Assembly: GCA_030065205.1 (NCBI GenBank)
Contig: JASJDN010000001.1
Location: forward strand, 43,335-107,334
DNA length: 64,000 bases
Origin: Crocosphaera sp.
GTDB taxonomy: Bacteria; Cyanobacteriota; Cyanobacteriia; Cyanobacteriales; Microcystaceae
Direction of reading: 5' to 3'
Shown: positions 25,866-35,413 of the stretch, in pieces
Position numbering within the stretch: position 1 is the stretch's first letter
How the letters are laid out: each line of letters begins with the position of its first letter
Position numbers and translations under genes: made by a program
The notes under the pieces: model-generated
Seen by the model: only the letters and a program-made list of their open reading frames with translations
Databases searched by the model: none
What the model was told of the DNA's origin: nothing

Positions 25866-25945
25866 TTAGGACATAATAATATTATGTCCCTACAAATGGC
25901 TCTTGTAGGGGTTTAACACTGTTAAACCCTTTCTCACAACTGAAA
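25866..25945 (+). repeat. Triple-hairpin dispersed element, copy 1
   Basis: Three consecutive hairpins share edge bases: GGACATAATA-A-TATTATGTCC (25869-25889), CCTACAA-N7-TTGTAGG (25889-25909) and GGGTTTAAC-ACT-GTTAAACCC (25909-25929), then TTTCTCACAACTGA. The same element lies in inverted orientation at 61264-61363 with changed loop bases but conserved arms. No coding capacity. Confidence 0.85.
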
Positions 25946-26078
25946 CCTGATTACTATACCTCAAAAGCTATCAATGTTAAACGAGTAGGGTTAGACGAGT
26001 TCTCTACTATAAAACGCCATAAAGGTAAAATAGTAATAGTTGATTCTAATACTCATCTTGCCTCTAAGAAGGAATAGT

Positions 26079-29024
26079 ATGCAGAGGTCTGGAATGGTTT
26101 CCCCTAACACAAGCGATCGCCCTTTGATTTATAGTGGTTTAACATCTGAGCAAGTCCGATTCAATCGTCATCATTATGGTAGCAATATTTTAACCCCTCC
26201 CCAACAAAATCCTTGGTGGTTACTTTATTTAGATAAGTTTAGTGATCCAGTGATTCGCATTTTAATGATTGCTGCGATCATTGCTTTAGTTGTTGGTATG
26301 ATTGAAGGGGAATATGCGGAAGCGTTGGGTATTTTAATGGCTATTTTTTTGGCGACAACCCTTGCTTTTGTTAATGAATATCGGGCGAATAAAGCGTTTG
26401 ATTTACTTAATGATATTTATGATAAAACCCCTGTTAAAGTGATTCGTGATCATAAATTCACTCAAATTTCTCGTCAAGATTTAGTGGTAGGAGATTTGGT
26501 TTATATTGAACAAGGAAATGAAGTGCCGGCTGATGGTGAATTACTAGAAGCAGTCAGTTTGTTGGTGGATCAAGCTAAAATTACTGGAGAATCTAAGGCG
26601 GTTAAAAAAATGCCAAAATTGCCTCTTAAATCCCATAATGCTCCTCAAAAAACTTATCCATCTTTTCAGGTTTATCGTAGCACAATGGTGGCTCAAGGTC
26701 ATGGGGTTTTTCGGGTAACGGCTGTGGGCGATCGCAGTGAAATTGGACAACTGGCTCAAGCGGTTAGTTCTATTGAAGAGGGAGAATTAACGCCTTTAAA
26801 TCTTCAGTTAGAAAAGTTAAGTCAATTAATTGGTGTTATTGGTTTATTAATGGCGATCTTGACTTTTTTAGCTCTGTTATTCCAAGGATTTATTACTGAG
26901 CAAATTGTTCTCAATCTTCCTCAAACTTGTTTTTTATTTTTACTTATTTTTAGCAGTTTAATTATCTTGATACCTCTTTGGTTGTCTATAGTAGAAGAAG
27001 GGATTAATTCTTTGAATTTAGCTGTTGAGTTTCCTAAAATTTTTAATTCATGGCTAATTAGTTTAGGAAATGGATTACTCTTTTTTTTAGTCGGTCTTTT
27101 GTATTTTTATTTTCAGGGATGGATGGATAGATTTGATGCTATTTTTTTACCTCCATCGGTGGGAATTCTTCTCTTAAATTATTTTATGGTTTCTGTAACA
27201 ATCATTGTGGTTGCTGTTCCTGAAGGGTTAGCGATGAGTGTCACGTTGTCCCTTGCTTATAGTATGGGGAAAATGGCAGCTACTAATAACTTAGTTAGAC
27301 GAATGCACGCTTGCGAAACTATTGGGGCTGCCACGGTGATTTGTTCTGATAAAACAGGAACTTTAACCCAAAATAAAATGCAGGTTGAAATTGCTAATTT
27401 TCCTTGTTTAAATTGTTCAGAAAATGTCCAAAAAGAAGTTTATCAAAATCTAATTTATGAAGGGATTTCTGCTAATAGTACCGCAGACTTAGAAATAACA
27501 TCTCAAGGGGATTTTTCTCCCATTGGAAATGTTACAGAAACGGCTTTATTATTATGGTTAACTCGTCAAGATGTTGACTATCTTCCCTATCGTCATCATT
27601 TTGAAATACTTGCTCAATTGCCTTTTTCCCCTGAAAAAAAATATATGGCTACTGCTGGTCAATCTAGTGTTATTTCAGGGAATATTCTCTATTTAAAAGG
27701 CGCACCAGAAATTATTTTATCTCACTGTTCTCAGCAATTAACATCGGAAGGTATTAAAAATTTAGAAAATAAAAATCAATGGTTACAAATTTTACAGAAA
27801 TATCAAGAAAGAGGAATGCGAATTTTGGCACTAGCTTATAATTGTTTAGAAAGTCAAGTGAAAAAAGAAGATATTAAACAGTTAAGTAATGAACTAATTT
27901 GGTTAGGATTTTTTGCTATTACTGATCCGTTGCGTCCCGATGTGACAGAAGCAATTAAAAGTTGTTTTAATGCAGGAATTGAAATAAAAATTGTTACAGG
28001 AGATAGTCAAAAAACGGCTGAAGAAATTGCAAAAAAAATCAACTTATACCCCTCAAAAAATCAAAGTCACACAGTCAATTATCATTTAACCGGTCAAGAA
28101 TTTAACCAGCTTAATGATTCTGAAGCCAAAGCAGTTATAAAAACCTTAAAAGTCCTATCAAGGGCTACACCATTAGATAAACTAAGATTAGTGAAACTAT
28201 TACAAGAAAATGGGGAAGTTGTGGCAGTTACAGGGGATGGAACCAATGACGCTGCTGCTTTAAAACAGGCCCAAGTTGGATTATCAATGGGAAGCGGAAC
28301 CGCTATTGCCAAAGAAGCTAGTGATATTATTTTACTCGATGATTCTTTTAATAGTATTGTTACGGCTGTGATGTGGGGACGATCATTATATGAGAATATT
28401 CAACGATTTTTGATCTTTCAATTAACCATTAATATTGTTGCTTTAGGAATTGCTTTTTTTGGTTTATTTATTGGTGTTTCTTTGCCCTTAACTGTGACAC
28501 AAATGTTATGGATCAATTTAATTATGGATACGTTTGCTGCTTTAGCATTAGCGACAGATCCACCCCGAGAAACGGTGATGAATAAACCGCCTCGTCATCC
28601 TCAAGATTTTATTATTTCTCCTCAGATGTTGAAAATTATTACTGGTACAGGCTTAATCTTTCTCCTATTTTTAATGGGATTTTTGGCTTATTTAGAGAGG
28701 GATGGAACAGTAAATAAGTATGAACTTTCTATCTTTTTTGCTGTTTTTGTTTTCTTACAATTTTGGAACTTATTTAATACTCGTTCCTTTGGTTTACAAC
28801 AATGGTTTTGGCAAGGATTAGAAAAAAATAAAGCTTTTTTAGCCATTGCTACTGTGATCTTTTTAGGACAAATTTTTATTGTTCAATGGGGAGGGAAAAT
28901 ATTTAGAACGGTTCCCCTTTCTTGGAGAGATTGGTTATGGATTATTTTAGGAACTTCCATCGTCCTATGGATAGGAGAGTTATGGCGGTTTATACTGAGA
29001 AAAAAAACAGACAACCCACTCTAA
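26079..29024 (+). CDS. P2-type Ca2+-transporting ATPase
   Basis: A protein of 981 residues. The phosphorylated aspartate is Asp424 in CSDKTGTLTQNK. The actuator ITGES loop, the KGAPE nucleotide-binding motif and the hinge VTGDGTNDAAALKQA are all present. About ten membrane segments are visible: two before the actuator domain, a divergent pair around FLFLLIFSSLIILIPLWLSI and LLFFLVGLLYFYFQGWM, the VAVPEGLAMSVTLSLAYSMG helix and six after the hinge. The overall plan is that of P2B (PMCA-like) calcium pumps without the C-terminal calmodulin tail. PEGLP, usual in this class, reads PEGLA. The ATG at 26079 follows AAGGA; an upstream TTG is less likely. Confidence 0.9.
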   Translation: MQRSGMVSPNTSDRPLIYSGLTSEQVRFNRHHYGSNILTPPQQNPWWLLYLDKFSDPVIRILMIAAIIALVVGMIEGEYAEALGILMAIFLATTLAFVNEYRANKAFDLLNDIYDKTPVKVIRDHKFTQISRQDLVVGDLVYIEQGNEVPADGELLEAVSLLVDQAKITGESKAVKKMPKLPLKSHNAPQKTYPSFQVYRSTMVAQGHGVFRVTAVGDRSEIGQLAQAVSSIEEGELTPLNLQLEKLSQLIGVIGLLMAILTFLALLFQGFITEQIVLNLPQTCFLFLLIFSSLIILIPLWLSIVEEGINSLNLAVEFPKIFNSWLISLGNGLLFFLVGLLYFYFQGWMDRFDAIFLPPSVGILLLNYFMVSVTIIVVAVPEGLAMSVTLSLAYSMGKMAATNNLVRRMHACETIGAATVICSDKTGTLTQNKMQVEIANFPCLNCSENVQKEVYQNLIYEGISANSTADLEITSQGDFSPIGNVTETALLLWLTRQDVDYLPYRHHFEILAQLPFSPEKKYMATAGQSSVISGNILYLKGAPEIILSHCSQQLTSEGIKNLENKNQWLQILQKYQERGMRILALAYNCLESQVKKEDIKQLSNELIWLGFFAITDPLRPDVTEAIKSCFNAGIEIKIVTGDSQKTAEEIAKKINLYPSKNQSHTVNYHLTGQEFNQLNDSEAKAVIKTLKVLSRATPLDKLRLVKLLQENGEVVAVTGDGTNDAAALKQAQVGLSMGSGTAIAKEASDIILLDDSFNSIVTAVMWGRSLYENIQRFLIFQLTINIVALGIAFFGLFIGVSLPLTVTQMLWINLIMDTFAALALATDPPRETVMNKPPRHPQDFIISPQMLKIITGTGLIFLLFLMGFLAYLERDGTVNKYELSIFFAVFVFLQFWNLFNTRSFGLQQWFWQGLEKNKAFLAIATVIFLGQIFIVQWGGKIFRTVPLSWRDWLWIILGTSIVLWIGELWRFILRKKTDNPL

Positions 29025-29082
29025 AATTAAGAAAAAGAATGAATGTTGTCTGTTCTATATTGACTCTTTCTGAAAGAATGAA

Positions 29083-29376
29083 CTATGAATTAGGATTAGA
29101 GTCCCCACCATAAGGTTGTACACCGATAGACGGAGGAACATTGTCATGATCAGGGCTAAAAGCTTCGGCGATCGCTTCAGCTAATTTGCCAAAAAAACCA
29201 GGTTGTTGTTTTAATTCATCTAACACTTCATCAACGTGTTCAGAGGCAAATTCAAATCCTTCTTCTTTTGCTAATGAGGTTAATTCATCTTGGTTTTTGA
29301 CCGCTTGTAATTTATTTTTGAGGTCTTGATTTTTAGCAGCCTCACCTAAAAATTGAATAACTTTCTCTTTGGCCAT
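29083..29376 (-). CDS. Nif11-like leader-peptide family protein
   Basis: A protein of 97 residues. The first ~60 match the Nif11 domain (KEKVIQFLGEAAKNQDLKNK followed by SLAKEEGFEF), a domain used as the leader of many ribosomally made, modified peptides in cyanobacteria. The tail (PPSIGVQPYGGDSNPNS) has a Gly-Gly pair but no Cys, so a lanthipeptide-type core is not evident. AAGGA six bases upstream fixes the start at the second ATG. It is the last gene of a minus-strand cassette behind a large subtilase (110-base gap), which could make it a substrate of that protease. No modification enzyme of a known class lies nearby. Confidence 0.8.
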   Translation of the reverse strand: MAKEKVIQFLGEAAKNQDLKNKLQAVKNQDELTSLAKEEGFEFASEHVDEVLDELKQQPGFFGKLAEAIAEAFSPDHDNVPPSIGVQPYGGDSNPNS

Positions 29377-29493
29377 AATCATTCCTTAAATAATTAACAA
29401 ATCGAAGCAAACTCATACATTACCTTGAGTTTCCACTTTTATTATAACTTTAAGTCGAATCCCTTAAAGTATTAATATTTGTTGTCAAACCAA

Positions 29494-32334
29494 TTAATTA
29501 ATTTCTATGCCACCAGAAATCACAAGGGCATAATCTTGAGAGCCTTTAGGAACATCAGATCCAATGACAGTAATTGTCCATTCTCCGACTTCTGGGGACT
29601 CTACCACAATGCCTTCCACATTATTGATGGTATCAGGGCGGCCTGTTTCCTCAAAATCATTGCCAAGATAAATTTGACCTGTAGGACTGCTTAACTTTAA
29701 ATTCAGATTATTGATCAGTCTATCTCCTGGATAGTCAGTGTAAACCAAAGTGACTTTGAGCGGTACTGTTGAGTTTTCCAGCTTTAGCGGATACTGACGA
29801 GATTCATCGGTTGTTAATCCTTGATTTTGATCTTGATCTTCATCAATAAACTGGACGTTTGTAGGAGAAGGAGGATTAAGAACTTGAGATAGATTAACTC
29901 TACCCCATCCTTGTTCATTATCAGGCCATTGGCTAGAAGAAGGATGTTTATAGCGATAATTAATCAGTTGGGCAGAGTGAATTAAAATACCTTTGACAAG
30001 TGCTGCACTGGGATTGTTAATATTTTTTTGTTCTCGCAAATATTGCCGTACTAAAGCTGCACATCCTGCTACTAATGGGGTTGCCATGGAAGTTCCTCCC
30101 ATGTACATATAATGGCGTTTTGCCGGGGTAAATGCGCCCCAAGCAAAGTTATTATTGGCAATTTGAGAGGAACGGGTTGATAAAATAAAGGTTCCAGGGG
30201 CAATGACATCGGGTTTACGTCGACCATCTTCACAGGGGCCTCGACTACTAAAAGCAGCAATATCATCAACAGAGTCTGCCATTGCATCTGATTTGATGGG
30301 ATCATAGGAAAATTCATCGGGCCACCACTGACCATAAGTATCAGGAAATTGAGTATCCCGTTGATTTTCTGAAGCACCAACCGTTAAACAGTTTTTGGCA
30401 GTGCCAGGAGAACCCACACTTTGTTGATCAATTCCTGTTCCTGATGAAGTCTGTAATCCATCATTTCCTGCGGCAACCAGAACCAAAAAATCTCGATGAT
30501 CCCAGACAAATTGATCTAATTGTTCAGCTTGTCTATCATATTCTCCAAAGTTGCTACTGCCCCAAGAATTAGAATGAATTCGCGCCCCATTGTCATAAGC
30601 TTCTTGGAATAGGTCTGATAAATCTTCAGGAATACCGTATAAACCCGATTTAGGGGGCATTTGCCCAAAGGTTTCCAGATAAAATAAAGTCCCGTCAAGT
30701 GTCCATTGAGGGACTTGTTCGAGGGCCTGAAAGATTAAGTTGGCTTCGGTAGCCATACCCGCAGGAATATGAGGTAGTTCCAGTTCTTGCGCCATTTGTC
30801 CGTTACCCAGTGCGCTACCGGCTACATGGGTTCCATGTCCCGAATGTTGGTCAATGGGGGGATATTGGTGACCAAAATTAGAAATAAAGGCTTCGGGTAA
30901 GCTGGTAATAGGATAACTCGTTAAGAAGTTAATGCGTCCTTGAAAGTCAGGATGAATCGTATCTTTGTCTCCTGTATCAAGTCCTGTATCAGCAATAGCA
31001 ATAGTTTCCCCTTTACCTGTTAAGGATAAATCATTGGGCTGAGGATGAGGGTTAGAGGGAATGACGTTTTTTCCTATGACGTAGCGTGCTTGTTCGTTAA
31101 ACAGGCGAGGAATTGTTTTTTCTTCTAAGGATTGTAACCCAGTTAATCGAGTAATGGTTTGAAAAGAGTCTAAGGCATTGGGATCTTTACTTACGTCCAC
31201 TACTAAGGTTTTTTTACCTGGACGGTTGGTAATACGAATTCCTTTATTTTCTAATTCTTGCGCTCCTTGATTACGGTCATTTTCTGTGAAAAAATCAGCA
31301 ATTAAAATGCCTGGAATGGTATTTTTTTGATGACGATTACTTGATTGGGATCTCGCTGCTTTTATTCTCGCTTGAGCGATCGCTTTTTTGAGGTCTGCTT
31401 CTGTGGCGTTGGCAGGGGTTTGATGGAGGTTTTGTAACTGTTGAGCATTAACTCGAATATTGGGAATGTAAGGTTTGATGTCTTCAACCCCTTCTACATT
31501 ATCTTTAATTTGTTGAATGATATCCTGATTAGGAACAGAGACGACAATTTCTCTACGACCAACGGGACGTAAAATAGTAGCACCGAGATCCTCGATTTGA
31601 CGTTTCCAGTCATCAAGAATGGGCATATTGAAGTAAATAACTTGATCTCTCTGATCTCGCATAGTTTCCTCTGAGTTCAAGACTTGGTTTTTGGACGATA
31701 TATTTAAGGTTTCAACAGGAAAACTTTTTTTGATTTGGTTAATCGTTTCTTCTGTAGTCGCAATGATAACAAAAGATGAGTAGATTTTAATGATTTCTAA
31801 TTCGGGTGGCAATTTTTCTAGATCATTTTCAGAGCAAAATACTCGATATCGTGTTAGTTCTATGCCCTGTTCCTTTAAGCGTTTTTCTATGTTTTGTAGA
31901 GCTTTTCTGAATAACTTCTGAGTGTCCTCAGAATTCATAACCGGTTCCTTATCTATTTGTTTGTTTTGTATTCGTTTGAGTAAGTACAAATCATCTAATT
32001 CACCTTGTGCAAACATCCACATTAAGGTTTGATAAAATTCTTGTTGATCAGTTGCTTTTATTAAAGTCAATCTTCTTGACATTTGTAGTGAAATTTTCTT
32101 GAGTTGATTCCATCCTTTGCCAATACCAAGAAGTTCTAGCTCACTACTCATATGAGAAGTTTTTCTTGCCGCTTCTCCGATTAATTCTATAAAAATATCA
32201 ATTACTTCCTGATTAGATTCCAAAATTTTTAATAAATTTTGTTTTACTGTTTTCTTTTGACCAAGATCAGAAGAATGTATTAAAAGTTCCTCAAGTCTTT
32301 CTAGAGCATTCTGTATTTCAGAACTATTAGTCAT
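29494..32334 (-). CDS. Large subtilisin-like protease (S8) with helical N-terminal domain
   Basis: A protein of 946 residues without a signal peptide, so probably cytoplasmic. Residues 1-130 are an all-helical domain resembling adaptor-type domains, followed by about 300 residues with repeated inhibitor/ferredoxin-like folds (IYFNMPILDDWKRQIEDLGA and related). The S8 triad is Asp449 (IAIADTGLDTGD), His500 (HSGHGTHVAGSALG) and Ser749 (GGTSMATPLVAG). The last ~100 residues are a proprotein-convertase P-like beta domain (VTLVYTDYPGDRLINNLNL...GEWTITVIGSD). AAGGAG precedes the ATG. It lies 53 bases behind the receiver gene and ahead of the Nif11 gene, so activation by the sensor cassette and cleavage of a cytosolic substrate are plausible. 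Confidence 0.88.
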   Translation of the reverse strand: MTNSSEIQNALERLEELLIHSSDLGQKKTVKQNLLKILESNQEVIDIFIELIGEAARKTSHMSSELELLGIGKGWNQLKKISLQMSRRLTLIKATDQQEFYQTLMWMFAQGELDDLYLLKRIQNKQIDKEPVMNSEDTQKLFRKALQNIEKRLKEQGIELTRYRVFCSENDLEKLPPELEIIKIYSSFVIIATTEETINQIKKSFPVETLNISSKNQVLNSEETMRDQRDQVIYFNMPILDDWKRQIEDLGATILRPVGRREIVVSVPNQDIIQQIKDNVEGVEDIKPYIPNIRVNAQQLQNLHQTPANATEADLKKAIAQARIKAARSQSSNRHQKNTIPGILIADFFTENDRNQGAQELENKGIRITNRPGKKTLVVDVSKDPNALDSFQTITRLTGLQSLEEKTIPRLFNEQARYVIGKNVIPSNPHPQPNDLSLTGKGETIAIADTGLDTGDKDTIHPDFQGRINFLTSYPITSLPEAFISNFGHQYPPIDQHSGHGTHVAGSALGNGQMAQELELPHIPAGMATEANLIFQALEQVPQWTLDGTLFYLETFGQMPPKSGLYGIPEDLSDLFQEAYDNGARIHSNSWGSSNFGEYDRQAEQLDQFVWDHRDFLVLVAAGNDGLQTSSGTGIDQQSVGSPGTAKNCLTVGASENQRDTQFPDTYGQWWPDEFSYDPIKSDAMADSVDDIAAFSSRGPCEDGRRKPDVIAPGTFILSTRSSQIANNNFAWGAFTPAKRHYMYMGGTSMATPLVAGCAALVRQYLREQKNINNPSAALVKGILIHSAQLINYRYKHPSSSQWPDNEQGWGRVNLSQVLNPPSPTNVQFIDEDQDQNQGLTTDESRQYPLKLENSTVPLKVTLVYTDYPGDRLINNLNLKLSSPTGQIYLGNDFEETGRPDTINNVEGIVVESPEVGEWTITVIGSDVPKGSQDYALVISGGIEIN

Positions 32335-32387
32335 TTAACTGTACTCCTTCCCAATAAATAACATAATTTAGAACATTCCCTTTAATT

Positions 32388-32801
32388 TCAGGTAAGTGGC
32401 AGCATTTCTTTTACCTCGTCAACAAGCTCATAAGGTAAAATATTGATCTTTTGAAAAAACTTCTTTTGAGGATTGTTTTGAATTTCTTGTTCTACTTCTT
32501 GATCATCGATTTTATCAAAATTACTCAAAATAATAATCGGCAAACTTTTATTATTGTCTCTGATTTTCTTATAAAAAATAATTCCTGTTCTCAATCCTCC
32601 ATTAATACCATGTTCTCCAGATAGTTTCCCACTTCGCATCATAATATCAAGAATTAGTAATTCTATTTCTCCTTGACGTTTATCAAAGTAGTCTAAAGCT
32701 TCATTAATGTCTTCAGCTAATTCAACTTGATAGTTCGATAACTTTAATTCCTCAATATAAACCTCCATTCTTCTTGGTTCATCATCTACAATTAAAATCA
32801 T
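32388..32801 (-). CDS. Stand-alone receiver domain response regulator
   Basis: A protein of 137 residues consisting of a receiver domain only. The acidic pocket is in ILIVDDEPRRME, the phospho-acceptor is Asp52 in LLILDIMM, and the conserved Thr/Ser and Lys appear in IIILSNFDK and FFQKINILP. A long loop after the phosphorylation site (RSGKLSGEHGINGGLRTG) differs from CheY-type receivers. No DNA-binding domain follows, so its output must be a protein contact. AAGGAGAT precedes the start. It lies 29 bases after the kinase gene and 53 bases before the subtilase, within one transcription unit. Confidence 0.85.
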   Translation of the reverse strand: MILIVDDEPRRMEVYIEELKLSNYQVELAEDINEALDYFDKRQGEIELLILDIMMRSGKLSGEHGINGGLRTGIIFYKKIRDNNKSLPIIILSNFDKIDDQEVEQEIQNNPQKKFFQKINILPYELVDEVKEMLPLT

Positions 32802-32830
32802 TTTATATCTCCTTTATTAATAATGGATTA

Positions 32831-35149
32831 CTATTTCGGTGGTTGTTTTGGTAAAATAAGATGAAACTCTGTTGGATCACGATTATACTTCAATATTAAA
32901 TCTCCTCCTAATTGTTTCATAATATTTTTTGAAATGGACAAGCCCAGTCCAGAACCTAATACATCCATTTCTTGTGCTTGACGACTACGAAATCCTTGGT
33001 CAAATATCCTATCACGATCTTCTTCATTTATTCCGATTCCCCAATCTTGGAATTTAATAATGAAGTTTCCTTGATGCTCTTCCGCTTTTAAAAAAATCAT
33101 AAATTGATTGGGATCTTTCTTGAGAGAGTTGGGCAAATCTTTAGAGTATTTTATTGCATTTATAAGAAGATTATAAACTACTTGATTTAGCTTGGCTTTA
33201 TCTGTATCAATTTTAATTCTGTCAACATCTTCATAATCATATCTTATATTTTTGGGAGAAAGTTTAAAATTCCTAAGATTAAAACTCAATTGATTAATAG
33301 TTTTAATAATAATATCTCTAAAAACATTAGTTTTTGTGAATCGTAACTTACGAGAATTAGGTGTTCCTAGTAAATATTCTAGTTCTCCTACTTGATTAGC
33401 CAAACTTTCCGAATCAGCTAATATATCACTTAATTTGATAATAATATAATCTTTATCCTTTTTTTTTATTTTGCTTATTTGATTATTAATCTTATGACGT
33501 AAAAGAAAATCAACATTACTCCTTATACCACCAATAGGAGATTTTAATTCGTGCATGATTTTATCAATCATTCCTGTTTTCAGTCTTTCCAGAAAATTCA
33601 CAGAATAGTCGATCAAGCTTTTAATAATTTGGATGTCTTCTTCGTAAATATATTTGCGGTATCTTTTTTCATAACCAACTTCAATTGTTCCTATTACTAG
33701 ATTACTTGATCGTTCAATCATAGGAAGAAAAGCTCTAATGAGATAACGATGTTTATATTTATGGTAAATTCGGTGATCAAATCGGTAATCAAATCTATCA
33801 ATTACTTCAATTTTCCTCCTTTTAATAATATCTGATTGAATATCATTCTCTTGTAGTGAATGACAAACTTCTTTTTTAAATTCTTTCTGAACATCTTTTG
33901 ACATAAAGTCTCCAGCAACATATTCACTTTTAATATCTGTTTGTTCAGAATTAATCAGAGAGATATTAACCCATGTAAACTTTAAAATATCAGTAATAGC
34001 ATTAATTATAATTTTAATGATTTTCTCATAATTTTCTGCATCAAAAATTCTTTTTTCAATTTTTCTGAGTTCCTTTATTTTTTGTTCAGATTCTATTCTT
34101 TCTAAGCGAATAGCAGCAAAACGAGCTAATAACCAGAGACGTTCTTTATCATTTTCAGAAAAAGCGTTTATCTTATCACTTTCTAGATTAATTACCCCAA
34201 AACATTTAGACCCTAGTTTAATTTCTTGACCAATTCTAATAGGAATGTCATTAATCACAATAGGAAGGTCTAATTCTGAACGAGTATCTGGGTTATGTTC
34301 GATATAAATACTTTGTAGGGAATTAGAAACATTTTTAACATCATTAACAAGAATGGGTCTTTCATCTTTGATTGCTATACCTGTAATACCAATTTTTTGA
34401 TTTTTAAGAGAAGATTTGCAATTTTCTTGTTCTAAATTATACTGTTGATTAGCTGTTTTTAGCTGACCAGTTTTATGGTCTAATTTACTAATCCAAACAT
34501 ATTTAAAATCGACTAATTCTGATGCTCCTTGTTCTAAAAGTTGCCAGACATCATTAGCTTTATACTTTTGAGTCATTCTGAGCATAATATGGATTAATTT
34601 TTGTAATTTTTGTCTATCTTCATATTCTAATTTATAAATAGCAGATAAAGTACAAGTTCCCAGAATTTTAAAGACTTCTCTTTTGGCTTTAGTTAAAGTA
34701 AATTGTTTATTTTCTTCTTTAATTAATAAATCCAGCAAACCAACTAATCTTTCTTCACTTCTTAAAGCAATTGTCACGATAGAATTCCATTCTTTTTCAA
34801 TTTCTTTCTTGGATATTAACCTAAAATTATTATTCTTAATATCTTTAATATAAAATACTTTATTTTTGACTGTAGACTGATTTGAGTTAAATTTACGCTG
34901 AATAGTCGGATGATTTAAAGCAAGTTCAATTTTTTTATATTCGTTATCTATTCCTTGAGAAGCATAAGCGACTTGAAACTTTTGATCTTTTTCATTTAAT
35001 AGCCATAAAATACAACTATCAGCTTTTAATAGTTCACAAATTTTGTCAGGTAATTTCAACAGAAACTCATGGGGAGATAGATAAGCTAAATCATCTGATA
35101 GCTGACTTAACTTGGTTAGTAAAGATTGATTATTAGTGAACTTATTCAT
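32831..35149 (-). CDS. GAF-domain sensor histidine kinase
   Basis: A protein of 772 residues with no membrane segment. Three GAF-like sensor regions are seen: about 20-170 (SCILWLLNEKDQKFQVAYAS), 195-370 (GITGIAIKDERPILVNDVKN, CFGVINLESDKINAFSEND) and 375-520. The dimerisation/phospho-acceptor site is His533 in MHELKSPIGGIRSN, with the variant HELKSP. The ATPase domain follows with LNQVVYNLLINAIKYS (N-box), FQDWGIGINEEDRDRIFDQG (G1) and GSGLGLSISKNIM (G2). It should phosphorylate the receiver encoded next. The cassette continues with a subtilase and a Nif11 peptide, which is unusual for a sensor pair. The ligand of the GAF domains is unknown. Confidence 0.88.
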   Translation of the reverse strand: MNKFTNNQSLLTKLSQLSDDLAYLSPHEFLLKLPDKICELLKADSCILWLLNEKDQKFQVAYASQGIDNEYKKIELALNHPTIQRKFNSNQSTVKNKVFYIKDIKNNNFRLISKKEIEKEWNSIVTIALRSEERLVGLLDLLIKEENKQFTLTKAKREVFKILGTCTLSAIYKLEYEDRQKLQKLIHIMLRMTQKYKANDVWQLLEQGASELVDFKYVWISKLDHKTGQLKTANQQYNLEQENCKSSLKNQKIGITGIAIKDERPILVNDVKNVSNSLQSIYIEHNPDTRSELDLPIVINDIPIRIGQEIKLGSKCFGVINLESDKINAFSENDKERLWLLARFAAIRLERIESEQKIKELRKIEKRIFDAENYEKIIKIIINAITDILKFTWVNISLINSEQTDIKSEYVAGDFMSKDVQKEFKKEVCHSLQENDIQSDIIKRRKIEVIDRFDYRFDHRIYHKYKHRYLIRAFLPMIERSSNLVIGTIEVGYEKRYRKYIYEEDIQIIKSLIDYSVNFLERLKTGMIDKIMHELKSPIGGIRSNVDFLLRHKINNQISKIKKKDKDYIIIKLSDILADSESLANQVGELEYLLGTPNSRKLRFTKTNVFRDIIIKTINQLSFNLRNFKLSPKNIRYDYEDVDRIKIDTDKAKLNQVVYNLLINAIKYSKDLPNSLKKDPNQFMIFLKAEEHQGNFIIKFQDWGIGINEEDRDRIFDQGFRSRQAQEMDVLGSGLGLSISKNIMKQLGGDLILKYNRDPTEFHLILPKQPPK

Positions 35150-35413
35150 TAGCTTAATACTTAAATACTATTGATACAGAATAATCTAAAACTTACTTAA
35201 AGCAAAGAATAAATCGTTATATTTTTTCATAGAAACTCCTATAATTACGATTATAGCTCAAAATTCCTGGTGAAACTTTAATCCCTGGAGTCTAGATTAA
35301 CTACCAAAAAATCATACCGTACAGTCTAGTCTAAGGGAAAAGGGTAAAGGCTAAAATAAGATTCATTCTAACTTCTAACGCTTTACCCTGAAGGGTCAAT
35401 AAATATTCAATAA
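35150..35413. other. Intergenic region between aminopeptidase and kinase genes
   Basis: About 260 bases, AT-rich, no gene. It should hold the aminopeptidase terminator and the promoter of the kinase cassette; no clear hairpin with a T-run or consensus promoter was found. Confidence 0.4.

Noticed and set aside
30072..30380. Minus-strand 102-codon frame inside the subtilase gene
   Set aside because: It is an alternative frame of the conserved catalytic Ser region of the S8 protease.
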